Numbered from the stretch's first letter, positions 15,876 to 24,943 are shown. The stretch is 24,986 bases of DNA from Prorocentrum cordatum (GCA_963575745.1 CAUYUJ010016700.1:1-24986), one strand, 5' to 3'. Notes: generated from the sequence alone by a model not told the origin. Program-made: numbers and translations.

Positions 15876-16690
15876 TGCGACAGATGCCGGGCTGGCCTCG
15901 AGGGCCGGACCGGAGCCCCTGCAAGCAGTGCCTTCCGTAACATGTCGCCTCAAGTCCGGAGGCCCCTGCCACACAGCCGCCCACGCTCATGTCCCGAGGT
16001 TGGCGGAACGAGGCGTTCAGCGGTGCTGCAGAGCCCGCCTCGGCACCAGGTGGTGCTACACAGCCCGCCCTGCCTGTTGTGGCCACCGATGTGGGCGACG
16101 TCGCGCCCAAGCGGAACGACGATGAGCGGGTTGAAGGCAGCATGATGTACACGGCTGTCGAGAATGGCTTCTGGGCGTTCGTCGTGCTCTTTGCGGCTGA
16201 GTACGGTCTGCAACACATGCACTTCATCAGTCACACGACGCGGGGCACGCGGTACTCGCAAAGCAAAAGTAAAGCAAAGCCAAGGCAAAGCAAAAGCAAT
16301 GTGCGACAGATGCCGACCTGGCCTCGATGGCCGGACCGATGCCCCCGCAAGCAGTGCCTTCCGTAACCGTTCCGCCTCAAGTCCAGAAGCCCCTGCCACA
16401 CAGCCGCCCGCAATCATGTCCCGAGGTTGGCGGACTGGGCGTTCAGGGGTGCTGCAGAGCCCGCCTCGGCACCAGGTGGTGCTGCACAGCCCGCCCGGCC
16501 TGCTGTGGCCACCGATGTGGGCGACGTCGCGTCCAAGCGGAACGACGATGAGCGGGTTGAAGGCAGCATGATGTACACGGCTGTCGAGGATGGTTTCTGG
16601 GCGTTCATTGTGCTCTTTGCGGCTGAGCACGGTCTGCAAGACATGCACTTCATCAGTCGCACGACGCGGGGCACGTGGTACTCGCCCCAT
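15840..16690 (+). repeat. 426-bp tandem duplication
   Basis: Copy 1 (about 15840-16265) and copy 2 (about 16266-16690) share CAATsTGCGACAGATGCC (s is C or G), GTCCCGAGGTTGGCGGA, GGCACCAGGTGGTGCTACAC (GCTGCAC in copy 2) and GAAGGCAGCATGATGTACAC at a constant offset of 426. In the open plus-strand frame several differences change the amino acid (Asn/Asp, Tyr/His, His/Asp, His/Arg, Arg/Trp), so the copies are not under clear purifying selection. Copy 2 continues into the longer unrecognised ORF. Confidence 0.9.
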
Positions 16691-16915
16691 GCCCGCCTGG
16701 GCAGGGTAGAGGCTTGGGTCGTCGGGCTGATCCGGAGCACAGGCTTGCTCGAGATGGGGATGCCTGACGCGAACATCCATTTGACGGCTCAGAAGAGCGG
16801 GGAGGACGGGAAGGGCGTTGCTTCTCAGCATTTGCAGTTGACCCACATGATCGACAACGATCTCGAGTGTTTGTGGAGTGTCTTGAACGACGGAGTTGGA
16901 CACAGATACCGCTGA
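16427..16915 (+). CDS. Unrecognised 162-codon ORF upstream of the helicase fragment
   Basis: The product has ordinary soluble-protein composition with a central hydrophobic stretch (FWAFIVLFAAEHGL) and an acidic C-terminal part (THMIDNDLECLWSVLNDGVG). Codon third positions are G/C-rich, consistent with real coding, but minus-strand frames over the same DNA are also open (one spans 15950-16903), so the coding strand cannot be settled by eye. A shortened homologue lies in duplication copy 1 (15989-16366), ending in the AAAGC low-complexity tract. The stop at 16913-16915 lies where the helicase homology begins in another frame. I recognise no family. Confidence 0.35.
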   Translation: MADWAFRGAAEPASAPGGAAQPARPAVATDVGDVASKRNDDERVEGSMMYTAVEDGFWAFIVLFAAEHGLQDMHFISRTTRGTWYSPHARLGRVEAWVVGLIRSTGLLEMGMPDANIHLTAQKSGEDGKGVASQHLQLTHMIDNDLECLWSVLNDGVGHRYR

Positions 16916-17218
16916 TGCCGGCGGCGGCCGTCCCGCTTTACTCGATGCAAGGCACCACGGAAGATCCCGGTCTGGTGGATTATTGGTTCTTCCCGCAACG
17001 AGGCACCGACACCATCCGATGGCTGATTGTCTACGTCATGCTCTCACGGCCTCGCTCACTTGAATTTGCTGAAGCAGATCCACGACATCATAGAACAGGG
17101 TCCGCCCGAGGATCTCGTCGCCAACTTCGATCGCCTTTTCCGCGAAAGAATCTCGGCGACGAGGGACCTGGCACGAGAGGCCGCACGTGCCTGCGGATTT
17201 CTGCCAAACACCATTTGA
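16912..17218 (+). pseudogene. Pif1-like helicase C-terminal fragment, frameshifted
   Basis: One frame (from about 16912) reads VPLYSMQGTTEDPGLVDYWF and then IRWLIVYVMLSRPRSLE, matching the C-terminal UvrD_C_2-like region of Pif1-type helicases: the SMQGTT helicase motif and the VYVxLSRxRSL arginine-finger motif. At about 17060 the homology moves to the next frame (17027-17218), which reads LLKQIHDIIEQGPPEDLV, NFDRLFRERISATRDLA and AACGFLP, ending TGA. The joined pieces look like the end of a multicopy dinoflagellate helicase (from memory). The N-terminal ATPase core (Walker A and B) is absent, so the fragment cannot be active. The frame shift and missing core mark it as a pseudogene, unless it is an exon with a mis-sequenced base. 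Confidence 0.72.
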
Positions 17219-17723
17219 CCAGCTCCATCGACACCACCTGAAAAACACACCAGCCTCCACCTGGCCAGCTCAACTGACCACTACCTGACCCGCCCCACTG
17301 ACCACTCGAGCAGCTCCACTGACCGCACTGCCAGCTCCATCGACAGCTCTACCAGCGACACACATGGTGGGACTCCGTGGGCGACTGAGCCCACGCGTGG
17401 CAGCTTTAGCAGATAGGCCTGCGGAGCCCGAGGCAAGCGAGGGAGCGCGGCAGTCGATTGCGCCATACATCTCTCCTCTCCCATTTCAATCACCTACGTC
17501 GTTGATGGCGTCGAGGTCTTTGGCGGCACCTACAGGTCAACTCAGAAAGCGACCCAGAGAACACCTACGGGAACTCAGAGGGCACCTACAGGCTAACAGG
17601 TAACATCCTCGGGGTCGTCTTGGGGCTCTACTCGCGCTAGCGTGGTCCCAACTCCCTTCTCATCCGTAACCTTAGCCGAGGCTTCAGCAGGAACAGAGGA
17701 ACCGGTGGGCCCCACGGTATGCT
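17219..17723. other. Spacer with degenerate short repeats
   Basis: At 17219-17355 irregular units of the form CAGCTCCA(C/T)TGACCAC repeat. At 17530-17600 ACCTACAGG and AACTCAGA(G/A) elements recur two or three times. The rest shows no recognised gene or RNA. Confidence 0.55.
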
Positions 17724-17750
17724 ATGCTGTGCTGTGCTATGCTATGCTAC
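17724..17750 (-). repeat. Short TGCTA pentamer run, inverse of the AGCAT arrays
   Basis: TATGCTATGCTGTGCTGTGC and TATGCTATGCTA are the reverse complement of the ATAGC/ACAGC arrays at 15241-15507 and 17976-18297. It lies just before module copy C. Confidence 0.8.
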
Positions 17751-17756
17751 GTTCCC

Positions 17757-17985
17757 TACCTAGGCTCTGCCTAGAAGGGTTCTTACTCTGAGGCTTAAGG
17801 GGCCGGGCAGTGGAACCCGCCCCGGGCGGTTCCCCCAGTCTCCGCCCCGCGGTTCCCCCAGTGACGTTCCCTTAGCTTCGCGTTGCCTATCTCATTTTAG
17901 CTCAGCTTATTTCATTAGCATGGGTGTAATTCCCTACCTAGGCTCTGCCTAGAGGGCTAGCTTAGCCTAGCTTAGCTTAGATTAG
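17757..17985 (+). repeat. CCTAGGCTCTGCC module, copy C, with sub-module
   Basis: CCTACCTAGGCTCTGCCTAG starts the copy; the inner CTAGGC-TCT-GCCTAG is a perfect six-pair hairpin. It continues with TTCTTACTCTGAGGCTTAAG, GGGCCGGGCAGTGGAACC and GACGTTCCCTTAGCTTCGCG as in copy A, with a shorter tail, and then the GCATGGGTGTAATTCCCTAC sub-module with a second CTAGGCTCTGCCTAG hairpin. Confidence 0.88.
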
Positions 17986-18297
17986 CATAGCGCAGCGCTG
18001 CATTAGCACAGCATAGAATAGCATGAAATAGCCAAGCATAGCACAGCATAGCATAGCATAGCGCGGCATATCGTAGCACATCATAGCATAGCGTAGCATA
18101 GCATAGCGTAGCCTCGCACATCATAGCATAGCATAGCTTAACATAGCACATTATGATATAGCATTGCTGATCATAGCGTAGCATAGCATAGCATCGTATC
18201 GCATAACGCATCATCGCAGATCATATCATAACATAACATAGCATATCATATCATAGCGCAGCATAGCAAGGCATATCATCGCATATCATAGCATAGC
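17986..18297 (+). repeat. AGCAT pentanucleotide array, second
   Basis: About 60 imperfect ATAGC/ACAGC/GTAGC/ATATC pentamers. Minus-strand frames read as Tyr/Cys/Met/Leu-rich sequence only because of the pentamer. Together with 15241-15507 and the modules, it brackets the helicase-bearing segment in direct orientation. Confidence 0.92.
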
Positions 18298-18424
18298 AAT
18301 TAATGATGTTTCCTAGGGGCTCCAACATGTAGGTAGGGTCGCGTTGGGGTCTTTCTGGTTTATATGTATATGTATATATATATATATATGTTTATGTGTT
18401 CTGCTTTCTTGTCCTACAAAAAGC
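18298..18424. other. Spacer with TA/TG microsatellite
   Basis: A 40-base TATATG/TATATA run (about 18359-18398) lies in otherwise unassigned sequence. Nothing else was recognised. Confidence 0.6.
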
Positions 18425-18518
18425 ACAAAAAATGATCGACCCACGAACCCGGAAAGGAATATAGAAATGTAACGCATGGCAACGTTTTCAAAGACACCTG
18501 ATTGGGTGACGGGCAAGT
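18425..18518 (+). repeat. Second copy of the leader module
   Basis: ATGATCGACCCACGAACCCG followed by GAAAGGAATATAGAAATGTA and CAACGTTTTCA matches 1100-1165 with few changes. As at the first site, it stands a short distance upstream of a 12-bp minisatellite. Confidence 0.8.
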
Positions 18519-19324
18519 GCAATGCTGATTGTATCGATCTTGATGTACCGTGCCGAGGGCTGTGCTGTGCTACACCGTGCTGAATTGCGATGTGCCATGC
18601 CGCGGTTGTGCTCTATAGCGTCGTGGATCGAGTCCTCCTTTGCATCCGAGTCCTAACCGAACTGATCTGGATCTTAAGCTCGAGCTGCCTGAACAAATAT
18701 TAGCAGCCCCAGAGCTAATTGACAAGGGGGCATGCCAGGAGGACGCGCCGCAAAACGTCCCAAGGGACGCGCCAGGCGGCGTGCCAGGGGACGTGCCATG
18801 GGGTCGCACCGCCGGACGTGCCAAGGGGACGCGCTACGGAACGTGCCAATGGATGTGCCACGGAATGTGCCAGGGGACGCGCCACGCGACGTGCCAGGGG
18901 GACTCGCCAAGGGACGCCCCACGGAACGTGCCAAGGAACGTGCCAAATTGCAATGCTGAGTGTATCGATCTTGGTGTACCGTGCCGAGGGCTGTGCTGTG
19001 CTGCGCCGTGCTGAATTGCGATGTGCCATGGCGCGAGTGTGCTCTATAGCCTCGTGGATCGAGTCCTCCTTTGCATCCGAGTCCTGACCGAACTGATCTG
19101 GATCTGAAGCTCGAGCTGCCTGAACACATAGTAGCTGCCCCAGAGCTAATTGACAGGGGGACATGCCAGGAGGACGCGCCGCGAAACGTCCCAAGGGATG
19201 CGCCAGGCGACGTGCCAGGGGGCCGTGCCATGGGGTCGCACCGCGGGACGTGCCAAGGGGTCGCGCTACGGAACGTGCCAATGGATGCGCCACGGGATGT
19301 GCCAGGGGACGCGCCACGCGACGT
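18519..19324 (+). repeat. 431-bp tandem duplication containing a 12-bp minisatellite
   Basis: Copy 1 starts at 18519 and copy 2 at 18950 (GCAATGCTGA anchors, offset 431). Each has a single-copy part (GTATCGATCTTG, CCGTGCCGAGGGCTGTGCTG, GGATCGAGTCCTCCTTTGCA, AAGCTCGAGCTGCCTGAACA) and then a 12-bp minisatellite of GGAACGTGCCAA/GGACGCGCCACG type (18730-18945 and 19160-19324). One frame of the minisatellite reads as an RDVP/RNVP-like four-residue repeat. The single-copy part has no recognised coding content. Confidence 0.92.
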
Positions 19325-19669
19325 GAAAACAAGCATTTCGCCTGAAACATCCTCTGAATTCTGGCACCCCACGAGACCCCCGCTCGAGACATCCCCCCAT
19401 TTTTTTTAAAAAAAAAAGTAAAAAAGAAAAAAAAAAAAAAAAAAAACGCTTCGCTCGAGACATCCTGTCAAAATCCAAAGAAATCCTCGCCAAACAAACA
19501 CATGTGTCGAGACATCCTCGAAATTCCTGCGAGCGGGACGTGAAAACAAGCATTTCGCCTGAGACATCCTCTGAATTCTGGCACCCCACGAGACCCCCGC
19601 TCGAGACATCCCCCCAATTTTGCAAAACCAGCGTTTCGCTCGAGACATCCTCAACAAATTCTGAGAGAG

Positions 19670-19670
<1 letters not shown>

Positions 19671-19724
<54 letters not shown>
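19671..19724 (+). repeat. Poly-A tract, about 54 bases
   Basis: A pure A run inside the composite repeat between CTGAGAGAG and CGTTTCGCTCGAGACA. Similar runs occupy the same slot at about 19412-19446, 20632-20658 and 20929-20994. Confidence 0.9.
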
Positions 19725-19725
<1 letters not shown>

Positions 19726-19797
19726 GTTTCGCTCGAGACACCCTGACAAAATCCAAAGGATTCATGGCAAACGAATTGGCCGAGACATCCTCAACAC

Positions 19798-19858
19798 AAT
19801 TATATCTATATCTATCTATATATATATTAAATATATATATTATATATATATAGTATAT

Positions 19859-19935
<77 letters not shown>

Positions 19936-19941
19936 CACACA

Positions 19942-20019
<78 letters not shown>
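19798..20019 (+). repeat. TA dinucleotide, CA dinucleotide and 64-base poly-A run
   Basis: An irregular TA tract (19798-19933), then about ten CA repeats, then about 64 A, set between two copies of the composite repeat. The minus strand reads as poly-Phe and Tyr/Ile repeats with no coding meaning. Confidence 0.95.
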
Positions 20020-20022
<3 letters not shown>

Positions 20023-20928
20023 GAGACACCTTGTCAAAATCCAAGGAAATACTCGCCAAGCAAACGAATTAGTCTAGACATCCTCCAAATTCCTGCGCGC
20101 GGGACGCGGCACGCGCGAGACATCCTCGGAATTTTTGCGAGCGGGACGTGAAAACAAGCATTTCGCTTGAGACATCCTCTCAATTCTGGCCACCCACGAG
20201 GCCCCCGCTCGAGACACCCCCCCAATTTTGCAAAACCAGCGTTCCGCTCGAGACATCCTCAACAAATTCTGGAGAGAGAAGAAAAAATGCGTTTCGCTCG
20301 AGACACCCTGTCAAAATCCAAAGAAATCTCGCTAAACAAACGAATTAGCACAGACATCCTCAACATTCATGCGCGCGGGACGCGGCACGCGCGAGACATC
20401 CTCGAAATTCCCGCGAGCAGGACGTGAAAACAAGCATTTCGCTTGAGACATCCTCTCAATTCTGGCCACCCACGAGGCTCCCGCTCGAGACATCCCCCCA
20501 ATTTTACAAAACCAGCGTTTCGCTCGAGACATCGCTCGAGACGTCCTGCCAAAATCAAAAGAAGTCATGGCAAAACAAGCGAATTAGCCGAGACATCCTC
20601 AACAAATTATGAGAGAGGAAAAACCAACGACAAAAAAAAAAAAAAAAAAAAAAAAAAACTTTTCGCTCGAGACAACCTGTCAAATCCAATAATACTTATA
20701 AACAAAACGAATTAGTCAAGACTCCTCAAAATTCCTGGCGCGCGGGAAACGCGGCACGCGCGAGACATCCTCGAATTCCCCGCGAACGGACGTGAAAACA
20801 TCATTTCGCTGAGACATCCTCTCAATTCTGGCCACCCACGAGCCCCGCCTCGAGACATCCCCTCCAGTTTGCAAAACCAACGTTCGCTCGAGACATTCAC
20901 AATTCTGAAGAGAGCAGAAATAAGAGAG

Positions 20929-20995
<67 letters not shown>

Positions 20996-21430
20996 GGCTC
21001 GCTCGAGACATCCTGCCAAAATCCAAAGAAATACTAGCCAAACAAACGAATTAGCCGAGACATCCTCAAAATCCCTGCGCGCGGGACGCGGCACGCGCGA
21101 GACATCCTCGGAATTCCTGCGAGCGGGACGTGAAAACAAGCATTTCGCTTGAGACATCCTCTGAATTCTGGCCACCCACGAGGCTCCCGCTCGAGACATC
21201 ACCCAATTTTGCAAAACCAGCGTTTCGCTCGAGACATCCTCAACAAATTCTTGAAAACAAGCGTTTCGCTCGAGGCATCCTGTCAAAATTCAAAGAAATC
21301 ATGGCATAACAAGCGAATTAGTCGAGACATCCTCGAAATTCCTGCGCGCGGGACGCGGCCCGCGCGATACATCCTCGGAATTCCTGCGCGCGGGGCGCTT
21401 TTCTGCGTCGCGGTCGGGGCTCCAGACCCC

Positions 21431-21549
21431 GTTATTTGTCGAGGATTCTGCGAAAAAAGTTCGGCACCCCCTTTTTTTTACAAAGGAAAACGGGGGTCTG
21501 CGGACCCAGTGTTTATCGAGGATCCGAGATGGGGGGCGCACTTTCCTCG
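21431..21549. other. Unassigned segment with two CGAGGAT(T/C) boundaries
   Basis: Contains CCCCGTTATTTGTCGAGGAT and CCCAGTGTTTATCGAGGATC, two related units about 75 bases apart that resemble the CGTTATTTATC segment of 1967-2713. No coding feature was recognised. Confidence 0.5.
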
Positions 21550-21572
21550 AGCGGGCACGCACGGAACGCACT

Positions 21573-21579
21573 TTTTTTT

Positions 21580-21622
<43 letters not shown>

Positions 21623-21822
21623 TACATATATACATATACATGTTTATATATATATATACATACATACATGCATACATACATACATACATACATACATACA
21701 TACCTACATACATACATGCATACATACATATGGTTCAATTTTTTCTTTTTTATGTATATATATATATACACACACCCCCAAAAAAAAAAAAAAAAAAACA
21801 AAAAAAAAAAAAAAAAAAAAAC
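21573..21822 (+). repeat. TA, TACA and poly-A simple repeats
   Basis: TA repeats (about 21583-21616), TATACA and CATA tetranucleotides (21616-21730), another TA run (21752-21770) and an A-rich run with three interruptions (21779-21821). Confidence 0.95.
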
Positions 21823-21920
21823 TTCGTTATTTATCGCACAAAAATTCGCCGGCAAAAACCGGGGGGTCCTGCAAATAGTAAAAGAGAACCCTGGGCCCAT
21901 GCCCTTTCCGGGAAAAAAAA
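21823..21920 (+). repeat. Boundary module shared with the LINE flank
   Basis: CGTTATTTATC, AAAATTCGCCGGC, AAAAGAGAACCCTGGGCCC and GCCCTTTCCGGGAAAAA occur in the same order as in each copy of the 357-bp block at 1995-2713. Here, as there, the module ends a repeat block and unrelated sequence follows at the A run. Confidence 0.85.
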
Positions 21921-21949
21921 CTCCGGCGGCACGGACCTCTCACGAAAAA

Positions 21950-22356
21950 TATGTTTAGCTCGCCCTTCGTTGTCCTCCTCGACCTGGCGGACACCCTCCT
22001 CTCGGCCTCTGCTGTGCTCTCTCTTCCTCCTTCTTCCATGCATCCCTTTCTTCGCCCCCTTTTTCATTCCCTTCCTCCTGTTCCACCTCCCCCTCATCAT
22101 CGCCCCACCCGCTCCCCATCGGATGCTCTAACCCCTTGTCCCCCCTCCTCATCCTCCGCCGGTCCCCTTTGTCCACGTGTATTTATTAATTTATTTTTTT
22201 TTTGTTTTTTTTTTTCCCCCCCCACCCCCCCCCGCCCCCCCCCTTTTCCCTCCCCCCCCCACTCACCCCCCCCCTCCACCCCCCCCCCCACCACCCCCGC
22301 CCTTCCCCCCCCCCCCCCCCCCCCCCCCCCCACCTTCCCCCCCCCCCCCATTCCCT

Positions 22357-22392
<36 letters not shown>

Positions 22393-22410
22393 TGGTCGGG
22401 GCTAGCAAAT
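21950..22410. repeat. CT-rich segment and long poly-T/poly-C tracts
   Basis: 21960-22180 is pyrimidine-rich with no obvious period. About 22187-22215 is T-rich, and 22216-22392 is nearly all C with single A, G or T interruptions. Long homopolymers like these are prone to sequencing or assembly error, so the exact length is doubtful. Pro-rich or Gly-rich open frames here are artefacts. Confidence 0.85.
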
Positions 22411-22479
22411 CGTTTTCCCCGGCGCCGCCGCCGCCTCCGCCAGCGCGCACGCCTTCGCCGACGGCCGGATCGCGAAGCC

Positions 22480-22605
22480 TTCGGGGCAATCCCGCGGGCC
22501 ACGCATTTGGGGCAACACCGCGGGCCGCTGGGGCGCGCGGGCAGGCCGTCGGGGCAACCCCGCAGGCCAAGCCGTCGGGACAACCCAGCAGGCGCGGCCG
22601 CGCTC
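22480..22605. repeat. Short GC-rich minisatellite (about 27 bp)
   Basis: Four units start GGGGCAAYCCCGC(G/A)GGCC or a close variant (near 22485, 22511, 22552 and 22577), spaced about 26-41 bases. It adjoins the 3' side of the minus-strand helicase fragment. Confidence 0.65.
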
Positions 22606-22702
22606 AGGCGGGGGGCAACGCGAAGCTTAGCCGCGCTGCGAGCTGCCCCGCCTCACCCCTGGAGGCCCTCGCTTTCTCATTGAACTTCTTGAACGACTTC
22701 CG

Positions 22703-23146
22703 CTAGGTCGCCGGCGGCCCGCGCCCCAGAAACTCGCGCGGGGGCGGCCGCAGGATCACCGTGTTCCGCACGCACGTGGCCCGGGACAACATGGCGTAGA
22801 GGTGCAGCCACCACTGTTCGTCCGACATGCCCGTGCGGCCAGCGTCGTCGATCATCGCGTAGTCGATGGTGAGGCCCTTGCACAACGTCTGGCCCTGCGA
22901 CAGCGTCGAAGTGAGGTGGGACGCGGGCGCCAGGGTGAACCCCGAGAGGCGCACAACGTGCGGCTCTGAGCTCTGCCACGTGAGCTCCTGCTCGCTGGCC
23001 CTGAACATGGGCAATCTCCTTGCCCGCGCCTCGGCCTCGCCGTCGTCGTCGGCGCTGTCGGCGCCCTTGCGCAACTGCTCGGCGACCTCCCGGTAGATCG
23101 GGGACTCCTTGTCCTGGAAGCCGCGCACCAGCACTCGTAGTCCGAA
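22703..23146 (-). pseudogene. Second helicase C-terminal fragment, different subfamily
   Basis: The minus-strand frame (open from 23215) reads VRGFQDKESPIYREVAEQLR, a charged linker, then HLTSTLSQGQTLCKGLTIDY, DEQWWLHLYAMLSRATCVRN and VILRPPPREFLGRGPP. This is the C-terminal UvrD_C_2-like part of Pif1-type helicases: SQGQTL corresponds to the helicase motif after the beta-strand and LYAMLSRAT to the arginine-finger motif. It differs clearly from the fragment at 16912-17218 (SMQGTT; GLVDYWF). The frame ends at TAG (22703-22705), yet the same frame continues RKSFKKFNEKARAS, a plausible C-terminal helix, so the stop may be a point mutation. Codons upstream of about 23146 belong to the 155-bp satellite. 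The ATPase core is absent. It is either a decayed fragment or the last exon of a gene whose intron is the satellite. Confidence 0.7.
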
Positions 23147-24340
23147 TGAAGCCCGAGGAGCCCACAAGCGATGACAGTTACAGGATTCGAATGACCCCGC
23201 TCGGATCAGCAACATGAAAAGGGATTCCCGCCTGAGATTTCCTCACAAGTAACTCACAAACGAGGCTCCCACTCAAGAGCGCCTCCAGATTCAAACCTCA
23301 GGCGCCCAAAAAAGACAACAGTTTACAGGATCCCGATGTCCCGTCCGGATTACCAACGTGATCAGAGGGCCCCATGGGGAAGGGGCTTCCGCCTGCGACT
23401 TTGTCGCAAGTCGTTCCAGGACAAGGCTGCCGCTTGATACTTCCTCCACAGTTAAGCCTGAGAGAGCAACAAAAACTGACGACTGCTACAAGATCGCGAT
23501 GACCTGCTCGGATGACCTACAGAAAATACGGGCCCCATGAAAAGGGTTTCCCCCTGGGACGTCCGCACACTTCATTCACAAACAAAATCCCGCTCGAGAC
23601 TTCCTCCATATTCAAGCCTCGGGAGGCGGAAAGTGACGACGGTTATAGGGTTCCGAGGACCCGCTCTGATTACTAACATGAAGCGCGGGCCCCATAAGGA
23701 AAGGGCTCCCGCCCCAGACTTCCCCGCAATTCACTCACGAGACTTCTTCCATACTCGGGCCTGAGTAGGCCAAAAGTGATGACAGCTACAAGACCCCACT
23801 GACCCGTCCGGATTACCTACATGACATTCGGAAGGGGCTCCCGCCTCAGACTTCCCTGCAATTCACTCACAAACGAAGCTCTCGTTTGATACTTCCTCAA
23901 ATATCCAACCCTGACGAGGCCAAAAGTGACGACAGATACAACAGAATCCCGATGTCCCGTTCAGATTAATCACATGATTTCTGGGCCCATATAGAGTGGT
24001 TCCCACCTGAGGCTTCCCCACCATTCACTCACAGACGAGGCTCCCGCTGAATACTCCCCCCAAATTCAAGCGTGAGGACGCAAGAGGCGATGACACTTAC
24101 AGGATCCCAATGACCCACCCGGATTCATAACACGATTCGCGGGCCCCACAAGGAGTGGGGGGCCCGCCTGAGACTTCCTCACAATGTTCCCACAGACGGG
24201 GCTCCCGTTCGAAGCTTCCTCCATGTTCACGCCTGAAGAACCCAAAACTGATGACTGTTTTAGGTTTCCGATGACCCGCTCGGATTAGTAACATAATATG
24301 CAAGCTCCATACCGAAGGGGCTCCCGTTTGATACTTCCTC
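23147..24340. repeat. 155-bp satellite, eight copies
   Basis: Anchors of the form TGAYGACAGTTACAGGATCC followed by CGATGACCCGCTCGGATTA lie near 23169, 23311, 23470, 23628, 23773, 23925, 24085 and 24245 (spacing 142-160). Each unit also carries GGGCCCCAT(A)AGG, GGGGCTCCCGCCTGAGACTT and CACAAACGAGGCTCCCGC. The copies are diverged by many small changes. The first copy abuts the helicase fragment directly. Confidence 0.92.
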
Positions 24341-24534
24341 GCCAGCAACTCATTGGTAGTATGTATGAGGGAGCCACTCAGGATAAGTGAGTGAGTGGGA
24401 TAGTGAGTGAGTAAGCTGAAGCGCGTTCTTTTATGTTCGGCGATGACGGGCGTTATGGGGGGGGCGGGGGGGGTACGTCGTAACGCCCCCCCCCCCACCG
24501 TGTGGTTCCGGCACCACAACCGCGCCTGCGCGCA
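24341..24534. other. Spacer with GTGA run and G8/C11 hairpin
   Basis: GTGA tetramers at 24386-24415. At 24466-24473 eight G face eleven C at 24486-24496 across TACGTCGTAACG, a stable potential hairpin. No gene was recognised. Confidence 0.7.
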
Positions 24535-24558
24535 CGACACGACGAGCGACGAGCGACA

Positions 24559-24590
<32 letters not shown>
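24535..24590. repeat. GAC trinucleotide microsatellite
   Basis: About 50 bases of ACG/GAC triplets, preceded by degenerate GACGAGCGAC units. Confidence 0.95.
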
Positions 24591-24606
24591 AGCAGAATGT
24601 ATGTGG

Positions 24607-24918
24607 CGATATGCCCCACTGCGCCTGTGCACACCACAACGCTCACCGGCACCACAGCGCGCGTGTACACCACAGCGCCTGCGTACACCGCAACAACCGT
24701 GTGCAACACAGCGCACGTGTACACCACAGTGCTTGCGTACACTACAGCGCCAGTGTACATGTGTACTCCGCAGCAACAATGTGCAACACAGCGCCTGTGT
24801 AAACCACAACGCTTGCGTGCACAGCAGCGCCTGTGCACGCCACAGCGCCTGTCCACACCACAGCATCCGCGTGCAACGAAGCGCTAGTGTACACCACACT
24901 GCCTGCGTGCACGACACT
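24607..24918. repeat. 18-bp minisatellite
   Basis: About 17 imperfect copies of CACCACAGCGCCTGTGTA. Since 18 is a multiple of 3, all frames on both strands give six-residue repeats (for example TTAPVY), so the several long frames here are not independent evidence of coding. Confidence 0.92.
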
Positions 24919-24943
24919 GTTGATAATCGAATGCGATGCTCTT

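Larger units (their letters stand above)
19325..21430 (+). repeat. Composite TTTCGCTCGAGACATCC repeat, six copies with poly-A tracts
   Basis: Copies begin at GTGAAAACAAGCATTTCGC-like anchors near 19323, 19541, 20148, 20424, 20791 and 21130. Each holds, in order, GCATTTCGCTTGAGACATCC, TCTGAATTCTGG, CCACGAG plus CTCGAGACATCCCCCCAATT, GCAAAACCAGCGTTTCGCTC, TCAACAAATTCTG, a GAGAGA plus A-tract slot, CGTTTCGCTCGAGACACCCTG with CAAAATCCAAAGAAAT, AAACGAATTAG, and GCGCGCGGGACGCGGCACGC. The copy at about 20700-20900 has many small deletions. The last copy ends in GCGCGGGGCGCTTTTCTGCG as in the block at 1967-2713. Non-coding. Confidence 0.92.

Noticed and set aside
15950-16903. 317-codon minus-strand frame opposite the unrecognised ORF
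   Set aside because: It contains the 426-bp duplication twice and has no known motif; kept only as an alternative in the ORF entry since the strand cannot be decided by eye.
22097-22706. Gly-rich and Pro-rich frames over the poly-C tract
   Set aside because: Homopolymer translation, partly antisense to the helicase fragment.
23147-24340. tRNA-like TTCGAAT and TTCGAAG boxes
   Set aside because: They occur in diverged satellite copies with no cloverleaf pairing around them.
24407-24917. Cys/His/Arg-rich minus-strand frames resembling metal-binding repeats
   Set aside because: Generated by the 18-bp minisatellite and the GAC run; Cys and His spacing just follows the six-codon period.
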